NCBI GenBank assembly: GCA_013054445.1
Contig: JAAMPI010000353.1
Location: 1-41,978, forward strand
From: Cudoniella acicularis
Taxonomy: Eukaryota; Ascomycota; Leotiomycetes; Helotiales; Helotiaceae
Length of the DNA stretch: 41,978 bases
Direction of reading: 5' to 3'
The position numbers and the translations under genes were made by a program. Numbering within the stretch: position 1 is the first letter of the stretch; each line of letters opens with the position of its first letter. The notes beneath the pieces were generated by a model. The model had not been told where the DNA came from, made no database searches, and was given only the letters and a program-made list of their open reading frames with translations. Shown one piece after another: positions 1-10,675 of this stretch.

Positions 1-354
1 ATTAATTCATGGGTTTTGACTTTAAGATTACACATCAGTTCGCCGCCTACAATAACTGTACCAAGGGGGTGCGTATATCCGCGGGGAGTTGCGGATAGCA
101 CGACCCCACTTTTTCCCTTCCCCGCAACATTTGATTTCCTTGCTGCACCTTCATCAATTATTATCACCAGCAATCAGCATCAACGACCACGCCTGCGACA
201 CGGCCATCTCATTCCCCCTGACCTTTTGCCTTGCCATCCGAGTTTGATGTAGTACCGCCAGCTTCTCATTCCCCCCCCCTCCTCCCCCCCCCTTAAGGCT
301 AGCTCCCCAAGCTGCAAACATTTCCTCCCTCTCCCTCCTCCCTACCTCATCTGG
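1..354. other. 5' flank of the transcription factor gene
   Basis: No gene is supported here. The last 100 bases before the start codon are strongly pyrimidine-rich, including a nearly pure C/T tract around 266-297, as is common in fungal 5' leaders. Short open frames on both strands lack coding character. Confidence 0.5.
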
Positions 355-3257
355 ATGTTGCTGGCAAACAGCCCTTCTTCTGAAGGGAGCCGGCGTAGTA
401 GAGGACAAGCGGTTGTCCCGCAAACCTTCGAAGTCACAAAGGATAAGCGCTGCCAGTATTGCGACGCAGCTTTTTCCAAAACGGAGCACCTCCTGCGCCA
501 TGAACGGAGTCACACGAAGGAGAAGCCCTTTCGCTGCGACCTGTGTAGCCGGGTATACAGACGACGGTGAGTAGACTCCAACTTCCATGTGCCCGGAAAG
601 AGAACTCATCCATGTAGCGATACGCTGCTGCGCCACTATAAAAAACACAACGACGAGGTAACCCAGGCAGCCCATACGAGGGAGGCCATGCCAGCATACG
701 AAACCACAAGTAATGCCGAAGTGAGCCAGCATAGCATCGATAATGGTGCGGTGCCGCAGCTCCAGGGGAATGTAAACCATGACTTGAATATGCTGGAGAA
801 CTGGCAGCCTGACAGTGCACATTCCATTGTTGGCAGTGTCGCACCGGAAAGTTTTGAACTGGACGAGTCATCAAGTACCAACTGTTATCCACAAGTCCAC
901 TTGGATCAAAATTTGCCGACGCCTGACTCACAAACTATGGGAGGAAGCTTAGATGTTCTGCAAGATCCGGTTTATGACATCGGTAACGCCTTGAGAACCC
1001 CGCTGGATCTTTCCTGGCTGAACGGTTACGATTTTGACCTCCAAGCTCTCAATACATCCGTCGCCACCGCGATAGAGGTCAACGAACCTTTGTTTCAGCC
1101 GCAACCAGACCCGACCGCGATATCCCAGGAACTTCACTTGGGCATGATGGCAGTAAACGGATCTAGGAGAAAAGTCGCGAACGACGAGGTTCGTCGGAAG
1201 TGGTTTTGCCATCTTGAAACGCAAGATGGCGAAATTGACAGTGGCCTTATTACCGGTCAATCAACGCCCGTAAACGCGGGTGTACGATATGATATAGGTG
1301 ATAAGTTCCGGTTTAGTATCGCCCAGCGCCTGAGAGCGCATGTGAATGACGAACCATTGCCATCAACTAATTTTTTAGTATGTCCCCGTCCAGCGCCCAA
1401 ACCTTCACTTTCCTTTTTATAATGTCACAAAGAGCTAATAGCAATGACAGAACTTGTCGGCGAGGATGTACTTCACCAAGTTCAGTCCTATCTTCCCCGT
1501 GATCCACAGCCAAAAATTTCGGCCGTCACCAAAGAATTCGCTTCTTCTTCTCTCCATCACTTCCATAGGCAGTCTACTTCTTGGCTCCAAAGGTGCAGCA
1601 GGCCAAGGCACTCGAATCTTTGAAAGGCTTAACAAAGCCATCCTGGCATCTGTTTGTGATTTCCAGCCTGTCTAGTTTGAGGCCTACTGACAATATCTAG
1701 TGGGAGAAGATCCTTGTCTCTGATTCAACAGAGGCATTATCCATGATACAAGCCGCATTAATTGGCCAAACGTTTGGACTTCTGTCGGGTGTAAGTATTT
1801 TGTCCAAATCTGCAGATGCCTTTCTGACATAAACACAGATCCCGAAGCATCTTGCAATTGTCGAATCCTTTCATGGCACAATAATTGCAGTAAGTTCCAT
1901 TACTATTCTCTCTTATTCTTTTGAAGTAGGTTGACCTTTGACTGGTAGTGGGCAAGGAGGTGTGGGATGTTCAGTTGCCAAGAAGACCGGCCACAGCTCG
2001 AACACCTCTCTGGTCCAGAGTTGGAAGATGCGTGGAAAACATGGGCAAGGTCGGAAGAAATCTTCAGGTACATCGCATGACATATTTTCATCGGCTCTTA
2101 CTTAAGTGCCTTATAGAACTGTCATAGGATTATATATCCATGACGCCAAGATTTCCTCCATGTTCCACCACGAGCCATTCCTACGCCATGATGTCGTAAG
2201 GATACCAATCGCAGCTGAGGACGACCTCTTCAATGCGCCGACTGCTGCGGTATGGAGAGAGCAAATGCTGTCGCGTTCGTCCCCCCGATTGACTCTCGAG
2301 GACTTTTGGTGCTTCAACTCTTCCCACAATAACATGATGCCGAAACAGATACGTTTCAGGAGAAACCATTTTTCTGCATATTTCGCCCTGTACACGATCT
2401 CCGCCACTATTGGCGAACGGCAACAAACGCACCGGTTGAATCCAGGCTGTGTAGAATTCTCCAAGTCCATGGATATGCTCACGAACTGGTACAATATTTT
2501 CCAAAACGAAGTGTGCCAATCTGAATCAAATCCTGATATACGTCCGGATCTGTTATATCTCATGGGACTTTGGCATACAACTTTCATGAACCTCTTGGTT
2601 AACTTTGACCTCTTAGAGCGAGCCATTGGTCGCGATAGTGGTGCAGACGATTCGCTTAACGCAGCCCACTCCTACGCTGTCAAGTGGGCGAACTCCACAG
2701 AGTCGGTGCGGTGCATTCTACACGCGCAAGCCTTGCTGAACTCCATCGGTGCGATGCGCCTTGATGCTGAGCCAGCAATTCATATTCCACATTGTCTGTT
2801 TCTGGCTGGGATAGCCGGTTACTGCTTCACACGGTTTCGTCAGCCCTCAGGCCTTGGTCATGCACAAAGCGGCAGCCAGAGCGACCCTGGATCAAGCTCT
2901 TCCGCGCAGCCGGACCCTGCTACGAAGTACCACGAGTTCAAGCTGCGAGGGCCGTCGACTTTTCAGCACCTGTTCGGCGTGCTGCCGAGCGTATCGTCGG
3001 GAAGGTCCACGCCTCTGCAGCCAGGTTATATCAATGGCCCGGAGCCCGTGTATCGGCCCAAGGTCACGATTGAGCTGATGCCTGACATGATCTCAGGGAT
3101 GATGCGCACGGTGATTGATACGCTGCAACGGATGGGGCACTGGAAAATCGCGCAGCAATACGCGATGACATTGTCAACACTAGTGTTTGCGGATGAGGTA
3201 GAAGACACTTTCATGTCTCAGGCGGTGCCAGAAGTAAGGCTCTTTAATGAATCGTGA
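355..3257 (+). CDS. C2H2 zinc-finger transcription factor with fungal-specific TF domain
   Basis: Predicted nuclear DNA-binding regulator. Proposed exons: 355-566, 618-1377, 1451-1651, 1701-1790, 1839-1889, 1949-2067 and 2117-3257, giving 857 residues in one continuous frame. Two C2H2 fingers have the spacing C-x2-C-x12-H-x3-H at residues 33-53 and 61-81; the second is completed only by splicing at 566/618, which supports the model. Exon 3 (from residue 325) begins the fungal transcription factor middle-homology region, with the typical YFTKFSPIFPVIHS stretch, and the following exons continue this helical domain. The third intron uses a GTTTGT donor. Residues 82-324 are low-complexity and polar. 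The frame ends at the edge of an AT-rich island just after a possible GTAAGG donor (3236), so the C-terminus may be truncated or spliced further. The target genes are unknown. Confidence 0.85.
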
Positions 3258-3470
3258 ATCGCCTTAACTTTATAAATATTGTAAATCAAATATTAAATTG
3301 CTACCCTTAATTTATAATAACAAATATATTATAATAATCTATAAGCTAAGAATTTTTATATTTTTTATATTAAATGACTTATATATAAATAGCTTATATT
3401 TTAAATTTTAGATAATTATATTAAGTTTTAATAGAATTATAAATACCTAAAAATAGCTATTTTTGGTGTA
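3258..3470. other. AT-rich island
   Basis: About 210 bases made almost wholly of A and T, directly after the transcription factor stop codon. No open frame or recognisable transposon remains. The composition suggests a RIP-eroded insertion. Confidence 0.6.
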
Positions 3471-4139
3471 AAAGGGTGGGCCAAAAAGGGGGTGGGGACT
3501 TATGCACACTTTGAATAATGTGCATAACCCCTGTAACACTGTCGCTCGCTCAGTTTGCCAGTGCAGACCAGCCGTTGCTAAATCTCAACGACCCATCATC
3601 TTCGACCGGTCCCTAAACATACCTCTTCTGGCGCATTTGGGACATTCAAGTTCCTCGTTTCCTGCTTCTCTGGGAACTAGGCCCTTGAATCCGAGCTGGG
3701 GAACGGATCATACCCACTATTGTTGAAGCATAGGAATTGAATCAGTCTACATACAACCTAGTGGGAGCGGCAATGCCATCAAGCTCATGGACTTGGTCAA
3801 GCCGTCACTCTAGGTAGGTCTTGAATCTTTTTTGACTTAGTGAGAACGTGGGGATCCAATTCAATATATAAGGAGCTTGCAGAACGAGGCAACCTCCAGA
3901 CGCTCTCCCTCATTCTATTCTACGGAACGAAGCCAAATCAACTTGTTTGTCTCCTACCATACGTTAACCTCTTGCTGCAGCATTCTGCAGGTGCCTTCCA
4001 CACCTCATCTTCCAAGCATTTCCTCTCAAGTGAGTGGGAACTTCTCGCCAGTTTCCTACTTAAACCTTTCCCTTGTGGTCCTAGTAACTGCAATATCTCC
4101 ATGCATTCCGGGATACTCACACCTTATTCGTAAAATACG
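3471..4139. other. Intergenic, no supported gene
   Basis: Mixed-composition DNA between the AT-rich island and the membrane-protein remnant. Open frames here lack ATG starts or family features. The end may hold lost 5' exons of the downstream broken gene. Confidence 0.4.
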
Positions 4140-5094
4140 CCGGGCTGTCGACACAGGCAATACAGCCCCTCGACATGTTCTAGACGATACGAAACTGATC
4201 GCAACCCATCCTATGTTGCTCGGCACAACTATATTTTCTACTTCGCTTGTAATTGGGCTTCTTGTGCACTCTAGGCTGATCTTACGGCACCCAGACAGAT
4301 CGAATTACAAGCTTTATCAAATCTCTCGCCTGGTTTTGCTTGATTTGAACTCGACATTACAGCTTATTTATGAGGTAATTCTTCTAGGGCATACCCAATT
4401 AAGCTGAAACTGAAATTATAGTTTGTATTCTTATACATTCTTTGGCTACGAAAATATCGTTCGTAGCTGCTGCTGATTTGGGCCTACGGTGTTATCACGA
4501 CCATCTGGTTTTCTTTGTATGTATTGCTCACTTCTTCGTTAAGTTCTGTCTGACGTTATAGCTTGCTCTGGAAGGCTGAGCGGGGTACAGTTGTTACGGT
4601 CTCACATGCCTTATCTGCTGCTGGGTACTTTCTTGCCACGGTTTCGCACAGTGTCCTTTTTCGCGCAGTTACTAGGAGGGCATGGCGAGCCCGTGTTGCT
4701 TTTTACATTAGCATTTCTGTTTGCTCCGTAATGAGCATTGCCTCTATTACCTCTTTCGTACTTGGATTTACTCTGAAAGTTAATCTAGTCTTTTCTCGGT
4801 GGGTAAGTGATTCCACCTCGCACCTTGAGGCATCATCTAAATATATTCTTAGATATGTACCACTATTAGCAGTATATGCAGTCTTCGGTTTCCGGGTTTT
4901 ATGCAATGCGTACTAGAACCCCTAGAGCTTCGAGTAGTTCTACCCCTGAGCATTCACCAGTTGTCAGCAAGACCGAACTAATAGGACAACAACAAGAGAC
5001 TTTGAACAAAAGGGTTGAGGAAGATACCGGGTATCACATTATAGCTTTTGGGCATAATGATGCTGCCTTACAAAGGCTTGACGATTTGAGCTAA
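4140..5094 (+). pseudogene. Broken multi-pass membrane protein gene
   Basis: Exons can be followed but the gene is interrupted. The first segment runs to a GTAATT donor at about 4375 and includes a hydrophobic helix starting at the in-frame ATG 4213. After an intron ending near 4421 the frame continues into a second helix, hits one in-frame TAG near 4467, and then reads on in the same frame through a third helix to a GTATGT donor near 4517. From 4562 a long segment holds three more hydrophobic helices (about 4610-4660, 4700-4780 and 4850-4910). A one-base frame change near 4915 is needed to reach a polar Ser/Thr-rich tail ending at 5094. About six helices plus a cytosolic tail suggest an integral membrane protein. 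I do not recognise the family, and no ATG-containing first exon is certain. A living gene with a wrong base call remains possible. Confidence 0.5.
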
Positions 5095-6129
5095 TTATGT
5101 GTATGGTGGAAGTCCTTTCCTTTACCTCGGAATGATTCGTCGGGAAAGGGTTCGATGACTGCCTCAGCGAGGCCCGCGTTTGTATATATATGCATGGTTC
5201 CGAATAGGAAATTTGATTGGCACTGCGACCGGTTCCAAGCAAATCATATAAGAATTCTGCGCCTTCGAGACCTTGTGATGCTGCCCTCGGCTCAGTACCC
5301 TTTCTCTTGAGAAACTATTTTAGCGTTCGTCTCTGAGGGATTCATCGTAGTCTTTCAGGTATACTATTTCTTTTCCCCCGAGCATCTTCAATCCTAATCC
5401 ACAGCTCAATTCAAAACTCAAAAACGCGAGGGACATGTCCATTAATGCGCTTGATACCAGAGATGCTTCTCTCTCCTTTCTCCTCCGCCACCTATCGATC
5501 TCTCGCCCTCCTTCAAACGCATCCGGAAACTACCAGTTTGATCGGAAGAGGGTATTAGTATAGAGATGTGGAAAACCTTTTAGGACTCGAGGAGATGGTT
5601 TAGGAATTTCTCGTAACTTACAGATAAGCGGGTCTTTTAAAAAGCTTTATATCTTATATGAAATTTCGACTTAATATTATTGAATGTTTTTCCTGATTAG
5701 AACTATGAATAGAAGAATTATGCATTATTATTTTGGCGGTACATTATTCTTGTATATCTATAGCATTTTTTCGTAGCCGAAACCTGACAGACAAACTAGT
5801 GGCTTATTATCTGGGCTCATAAGCCCTCCTATTTGTAAGTGGCGTCTTTGGGGCTCCTCTGGTGTGAAAGAAGTAGACGATCCTATCTTACCATTGAATC
5901 AAGTTGAATCTAATTTTGCTCTATTGTAAAATCGTTAAGCTCAGTAGTAGGTCTGGTTTCTCTCTCACCTTGATGTGGGGTGCATTTTAATGTATAAGAA
6001 CGAGTGCCCTCCTTATATCAGCCCAAGCTAAACTCTACTCTGGTCCTATTCACCTATCCGCCGGCCTGATCTATTTATTGCTTTAAAGCTGCATATACGC
6101 TTTATTGATGCGTCTCCCTCATTACCATC
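5095..6129. other. Intergenic, no supported gene
   Basis: About 1 kb, moderately AT-rich between 5560 and 5780. Both strands are full of stop codons. I see no RNA gene, repeat or promoter that I can defend. Confidence 0.4.
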
Positions 6130-6925
6130 ATGGATACATCCGATTTCGTACCTAGTTTTGGATTCATTACTGGATCCCAGCTTGAATATGTAGTGAGTTG
6201 TACCGTTTATGACTGCTCTTATTCCCGCTGATGAGGAGCAGACTTCCTCGCAAAACGGTCTAGGTATACTTCCGACAAATGCAGGCTATGAAGTTAGTAA
6301 AGAGAATATCATATAACAACTTGTTGATCTATTTCTCATTACTGACAAATACTTAGAGCGATGAGGGTGTCGCGAACATACAGAGGATGTCTATCTTATC
6401 TACTATAACACTAGACCTCAAAGAAGTCGGCCATGTCGAAGAAAATGGTCGCAGATATCACAAATACTGCGAAGGGAGTAAGTTTACACTTGATCACTTA
6501 AAAAGTCTCTTCTAACATCACAAGAATATCTACTGCTATGTGACGAGGTCAGTTCTTATCAGCTCAGGAGTCAGCAGTGTATAACTTACTGGACTGTAGA
6601 AGGAACAAATAAGGCTAGGTAAGGAAAGTCGTGAGAAATGACTATTTAGACACAAAGATACGAGTAGATGTCCAGCATCACTTATGACTTCTAACTCTTG
6701 ACGGAAGTCTATTTCTAGCGCCGATCGAAGACCAGCTTTGCGCTAGTGGCGGGGGGAGGGTATTGGATATGTGCACCGGCACTGGTATCTGGGCAATGAA
6801 TTTTGGTATGACACTGTGATTTGAAGTGTAATAAAGCTAATAGAACTTAATCTATAGCGGATCAACATGTAGCTGCTCAAGTTTTTAGAAAGGATTTGAG
6901 CAACATCCAGCCCTCAACTGTATGT
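6130..6925 (+). pseudogene. LaeA-like SAM-dependent methyltransferase remnant
   Basis: Remnant of the UMTA/LaeA-like class I methyltransferase family common in filamentous fungi. It starts at ATG 6130. Reading exon by exon gives the family landmarks in order: GRRYHKYCEG near 6455, a YLL-x-CDE segment near 6525, KEQIRL near 6600, VQHHL followed by LLTLDGSLFLAPIE near 6671-6730, and the SAM-binding motif VLDMCTGTGIW near 6760. The DLSNIQPS motif near 6895 follows after another intron. An in-frame TGA at 6685-6687 sits exactly where the family has a tryptophan or similar residue, consistent with a G-to-A (RIP-type) change. Homology stops near 6925, before an AT-rich stretch, so about the C-terminal half is missing. 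It cannot make a functional enzyme. Confidence 0.75.
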
Positions 6926-8149
6926 TGCCTACCTTGGTCCACGGTTTATAATTAGTATTCTATTCTTATTAAGAAATATACCTAGTAATAATAAATATAG
7001 AAGTATCTATTTCTATATATATCTTCTTCCTTAGATTAAAATAGATTAATATTAATATATGAATACTAATAGTAGTATTGATGTCGGTGATTCTGCAACA
7101 GGAAACCGCCGTCCTAAATTGGGAACCTGAACCCCCTGGCCACCCTGCCGCTCTAGCGCCATCCAGCCACGCGGCCGCTTCAAAGCTAAGGCTTCGCGAG
7201 CCCCACGTCGGGTATAAATCCAGCGCTGCTTCCCACCACAACCTCATCTCCTCTGCCTTTTCTTCCCAACTTTTCTCGACGCGCCGCCCGCAGATTGACC
7301 CTTCACCCTACCTTCTTCTCGCCCCCTCATCAGTCCAACGCTAACGCTTGTGCTCCCCTCGGATCTGCCTCACATGGCCTTGATCTTGCCTCTGATTTGC
7401 TCGCACTTCAGTGAGTTTCCTTCTTTCTCTACCTGCATCAACTCGAATCCTGATTTCGCGCTGACACTGACCCTAGTCTAGCTGAGAACTCGGACTCGCC
7501 GACAGATTGGTGGTGTGGTGATGGTAAAGCTCAGCTCTTCCGGTCAATTGAGATTCATGAATTGTTCCCCCTCGCTCGTACGAACTCGCGATGATTCCGA
7601 TCCTCCTGCTCCTCAGTAGGCATCACACCGAGCATCACACCGAGAATCAAGATCCTTCACACATCCGACCGCACTTGTGATTCTTCTGAGGCTTTCTGTC
7701 CGCATTGGCAGGTTCTATCATGTACGGAAGTGAGGGCACAAGCAGCGCACCTAGGCGTGGGCGCTGGTGGGGAAGCGTGAAAGCTCAACTGGTGATTTGG
7801 TCGATTACACGCAGTTTCTGCGGCTTCAGGACTCCTGATTCCGTGATGACGCGGCAGTATACACAATGCAGCAGCAGGAAGCTCGCCGACAGCCAACTTT
7901 TCACGTATGAGCGGTGCAGCTCGGTCAGACGGCATTGTTCATCCTTTCATCCTTTCATCCGGTCGTCTGCCCGCAGATCTCCAACACTAGCACCATCTTA
8001 GGCATATAGATGACGCCCGTCACTGTCTCGACCTGAGTTGCCAACGGAGAAAATTAGAGCAATGTGTGCATCAGCCTGGCTCAGCTCGGACACGGGTGTG
8101 AGGCCACACCGGTTTTCTTGCTGGGTAGCAACAACAAGCGGAAGGTGGA
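6926..8149. other. AT-rich stretch followed by promoter-like, gene-free DNA
   Basis: 6955-7075 is AT-rich. From 7080 the composition changes abruptly to GC/CT-rich, with a TATAAA-type sequence at about 7211 followed by a pyrimidine-rich leader and a TGAGTTTCC/CTAG pair resembling a 5'UTR intron (about 7421-7479). This could be the orphaned promoter and leader of a gene whose body was replaced by the Copia fragment, but no coding exon is recognisable. Two short direct repeats occur: GCATCACACCGA twice near 7620-7644, and CATCCTTT twice near 7938-7955. Confidence 0.35.
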
Positions 8150-9059
8150 TCTTCTGCCCTCGCTACTAATCTAGGCGTCTTAGCCAGGATGTGCATATCC
8201 CTAAAGAGAAGGACTTGCACAAGCTTAAAGTCAAGGGATGGAAGGGTATATTTGTAGGATATGGACCTTCAGGATACAGTATTTGGAACCCTCAAACAAG
8301 AGAGGTTGAGGTTACTGCACATACGAAGATCAAGGACGGTATACGGGGTTCTGGAACAGTCAATGCAATCCCAACCCAGGGTGGATTAGAAATTATTGGC
8401 TGGACTCAGGAAGCAAATACCGACCCTATCGACGATCCGAGACACGAAGACAACAGTATTTTGCTTGGAGATACAATAGTAGTGGATGTACCGGCTCGCA
8501 TTCCTGCTAAACCCCCGTAGCAGCGCATTTAGCGACACCCAGACGAGGGGTCGGATTCGGAACTAACTGACCTGGAAGATCAATTCCAGGAGGTGCAGGA
8601 AGTACAGGAGGAACCAGTTGAACGTCCTCAAATCTAAGCTCCTGTACAGCGGATCAAATCCGGCAAACCAGTCCTAGAACGGACTCGCTTCTCACCTAGA
8701 TTCTAGGGGGGAAGTGCGAATATCGCAACCACAGAACCAGACGAGCCAAAGACAATTAAAGAGGCTCTTTCAGGCGATCAAAAGACCGAATAGAGGCAGG
8801 CGATTGTCTCTGAGATTCAAAGTCTAAGGAAGAATCATACTGGGGTCTCGTACGAAGACCCTAAAGTGGTAATATCGTCGCGTGCAAATGGGTCTTTAAA
8901 ATCAAAGCAAATGGCAAATACAAGGCACAACCTGTCGCACATGGATATACGCAAGAATACGGAGTTGACTACTTCGAGACATACGCTCCAGTTGCTCGAT
9001 TTGTCAGTATCAGGGTGTTGCCAGCCCTAGCAGCTAAGCATAGACTCTACGTCTAACAG

Positions 9060-9506
9060 ATGGATGCCAAGACGGCATTCTTATACGGAGACCTAGATGA
9101 GGAGATTTATACGGAGCAGCCTGAGGGCTATTCTGAAGGCACAGATTTGGTGTGCAAGCTTAGAAGGAGTCTGTACGGCTTAAAACAGGCTCCTTGGGTG
9201 TGGAATAAGGTCGTCGACAGCTTCTTCGGAAAGCAAGGTATTACGAGGCCCTTATGTGACCCAGCTATTTACTTTCGAAGGAAACCAGGTGGTAAAGGAT
9301 TCCCACTAATGATATCGATCTACGTGGACGATATTATTATTGGACCTGATATGGACGAGATAAAGGACCTGAAGACAGAGCTTAGTCGTACCTTTGATAT
9401 GACTAATCTTGGCGAGGCAAAGAGTTTGCTCGGAATGGAAATATTAAGGACTCGGAACGGATCAATATTTATCTATCAAAAAAGCTATATTCAGGGGATG
9501 CTATAA
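9060..9506 (+). pseudogene. Copia reverse transcriptase fragment
   Basis: Longest uninterrupted piece (148 codons) of the retrotransposon polymerase. It carries the finger/palm region, the YVDDI active-site box and the NLGEAKSLLGMEI segment that follows it. The codon just before it is TAA where the family has a residue, and it ends at TAA, so it is only a fragment of the element's pol gene. Confidence 0.85.
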
Positions 9507-10366
9507 AGGTATAGCATGCTAGATTATAAGCCTACTATAACACCTATTGCTCTTAAGACTCTGCCTAGCGAAGAAGAGTTTAGCTCTTCTGAATATCTGT
9601 TGATCGGAGGCAGTATTATGTAGCCAAGCCTTGCTTGTAGACCAGATATATCGTATAGTACTGGATATCTAGCAAGATTTAACACGCAGCCTACTATAGC
9701 ACATCACGTAGCACAAAAGCGGGTGTAACGATATCTGTCTAGTACGCTTGAATATGGGATTCTATACGATTCATAAAGCGAGGAGGGCCTAATTGGATTC
9801 TCGGACCCTGATCAGGCAGGAGATACGACTGACCGTAAGTCGATCTCTGGTATAGTGTTTACCTTATACGGCGGGGCTATATCCTAGGCATCCGTAAAGC
9901 AAAAGACAGTCTTAACTAGTACAGTTAAAGCCAAATATACTTCGGTTATAGGAGCTGTCAAAGAAGCTCTCTAGCTACAGCAATTACTACGGGAGTTGGG
10001 AATCAACGTGCAAACAGTACCTATAAAGGTCGACTCCTCTAGCGCTATAGACCTAGCAAATAATACTCAATTCTCTTAGCGTACGAAGCATATCGATATC
10101 GAGCATTACTTTATTCGAGGCCATATTAAAAGGAAGGAAGTCGAGCTAATTTACCTTCCTACTAAGCATATGGTTACGGACACGCTTACGAAGCCGCTAG
10201 AACACTTCAAATTTGCGAAGCATAGAGAGGGTATGAGAGTTACTACCTTAGAGGAAAAAGATTGATATAGATTAGATCTCTTTATTTCTTTTGGAGTTTC
10301 GATTTTATAATTGGTTGTTATTTTGTTATTGATTTTATTACACGAGACCCTATAATCGAGGAGGCG

Positions 10367-10675
10367 TGTTGAGGAAGTGATTCCTGGTCACGTGTTCAGG
10401 GGTCGTCACCCGAAGGATTCTAAGGAAGTGGCTATGATGATTATGCGTTTAGATCCTACGGTGTCATCGATCACATGGACCAAGGCATAAGCTATTACTG
10501 TAGTTTATGCGTAGGAAGATGAGCAGGAACCTCGGTAGCATGTGGGCACCGGAAGCCTATATATATGGGACACAGCTCCCACCAAAAGCTGTTCTGTAGA
10601 CTAGATTAGACCAGACTTGCAATTCACACTCTTTTAGCAACCCAACTTCACTCCCATATATCCTCAGTCGCAACA
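10367..10675 (+). repeat. 3' LTR of the Copia element
   Basis: 309-bp block beginning TGTTG and ending CAACA, the 5-bp inverted ends usual for Copia LTRs. It is positioned directly after the RNase H end and a GAGGAGG-type purine tract. A TATATATA box lies near 10559. No second copy is visible upstream, so the boundaries rest on the terminal dinucleotides and on NLR coding sequence starting immediately after 10675. Confidence 0.7.

Larger units (their letters stand above)
8150..10675 (+). mobile_element. 5'-truncated Ty1/Copia retrotransposon with 3' LTR
   Basis: Relic of a Copia-class LTR retrotransposon. It begins inside pol, between integrase and reverse transcriptase (8190-8518, KGWKGIFVGY motif). 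Reverse transcriptase follows (about 8870-9505) with QMDAKTAFLYGDL, SLYGLKQAPWVWNK and the catalytic YVDDI box near 9325. RNase H (about 9780-10260) ends in the TKHIDIEHYFIRGHI and DTLTKPLEHF regions. The frame is broken by many TAG and TAA codons, several at invariant Trp or Gln positions, as expected of RIP. A polypurine stretch precedes the LTR at 10367. Gag, protease, integrase and the 5' LTR are absent, so the copy is dead. Confidence 0.9.

Noticed and set aside
154..931. Long minus-strand open frames opposite the transcription factor exons
   Set aside because: They overlap the zinc-finger exons, which have clear family motifs and splice joins; the antisense frames show no domain features.
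5140..5165. GGGTTCGA resembling a tRNA B-box
   Set aside because: No matching A-box or cloverleaf pairing around it.
7078..7344. 88-codon frame across promoter-like DNA
   Set aside because: It runs through a TATA-type box and a CT-rich leader, and its composition is low-complexity; no family features.
7705..8001. 98-codon plus-strand frame before the Copia fragment
   Set aside because: It starts at TTG rather than ATG and has no recognisable features.
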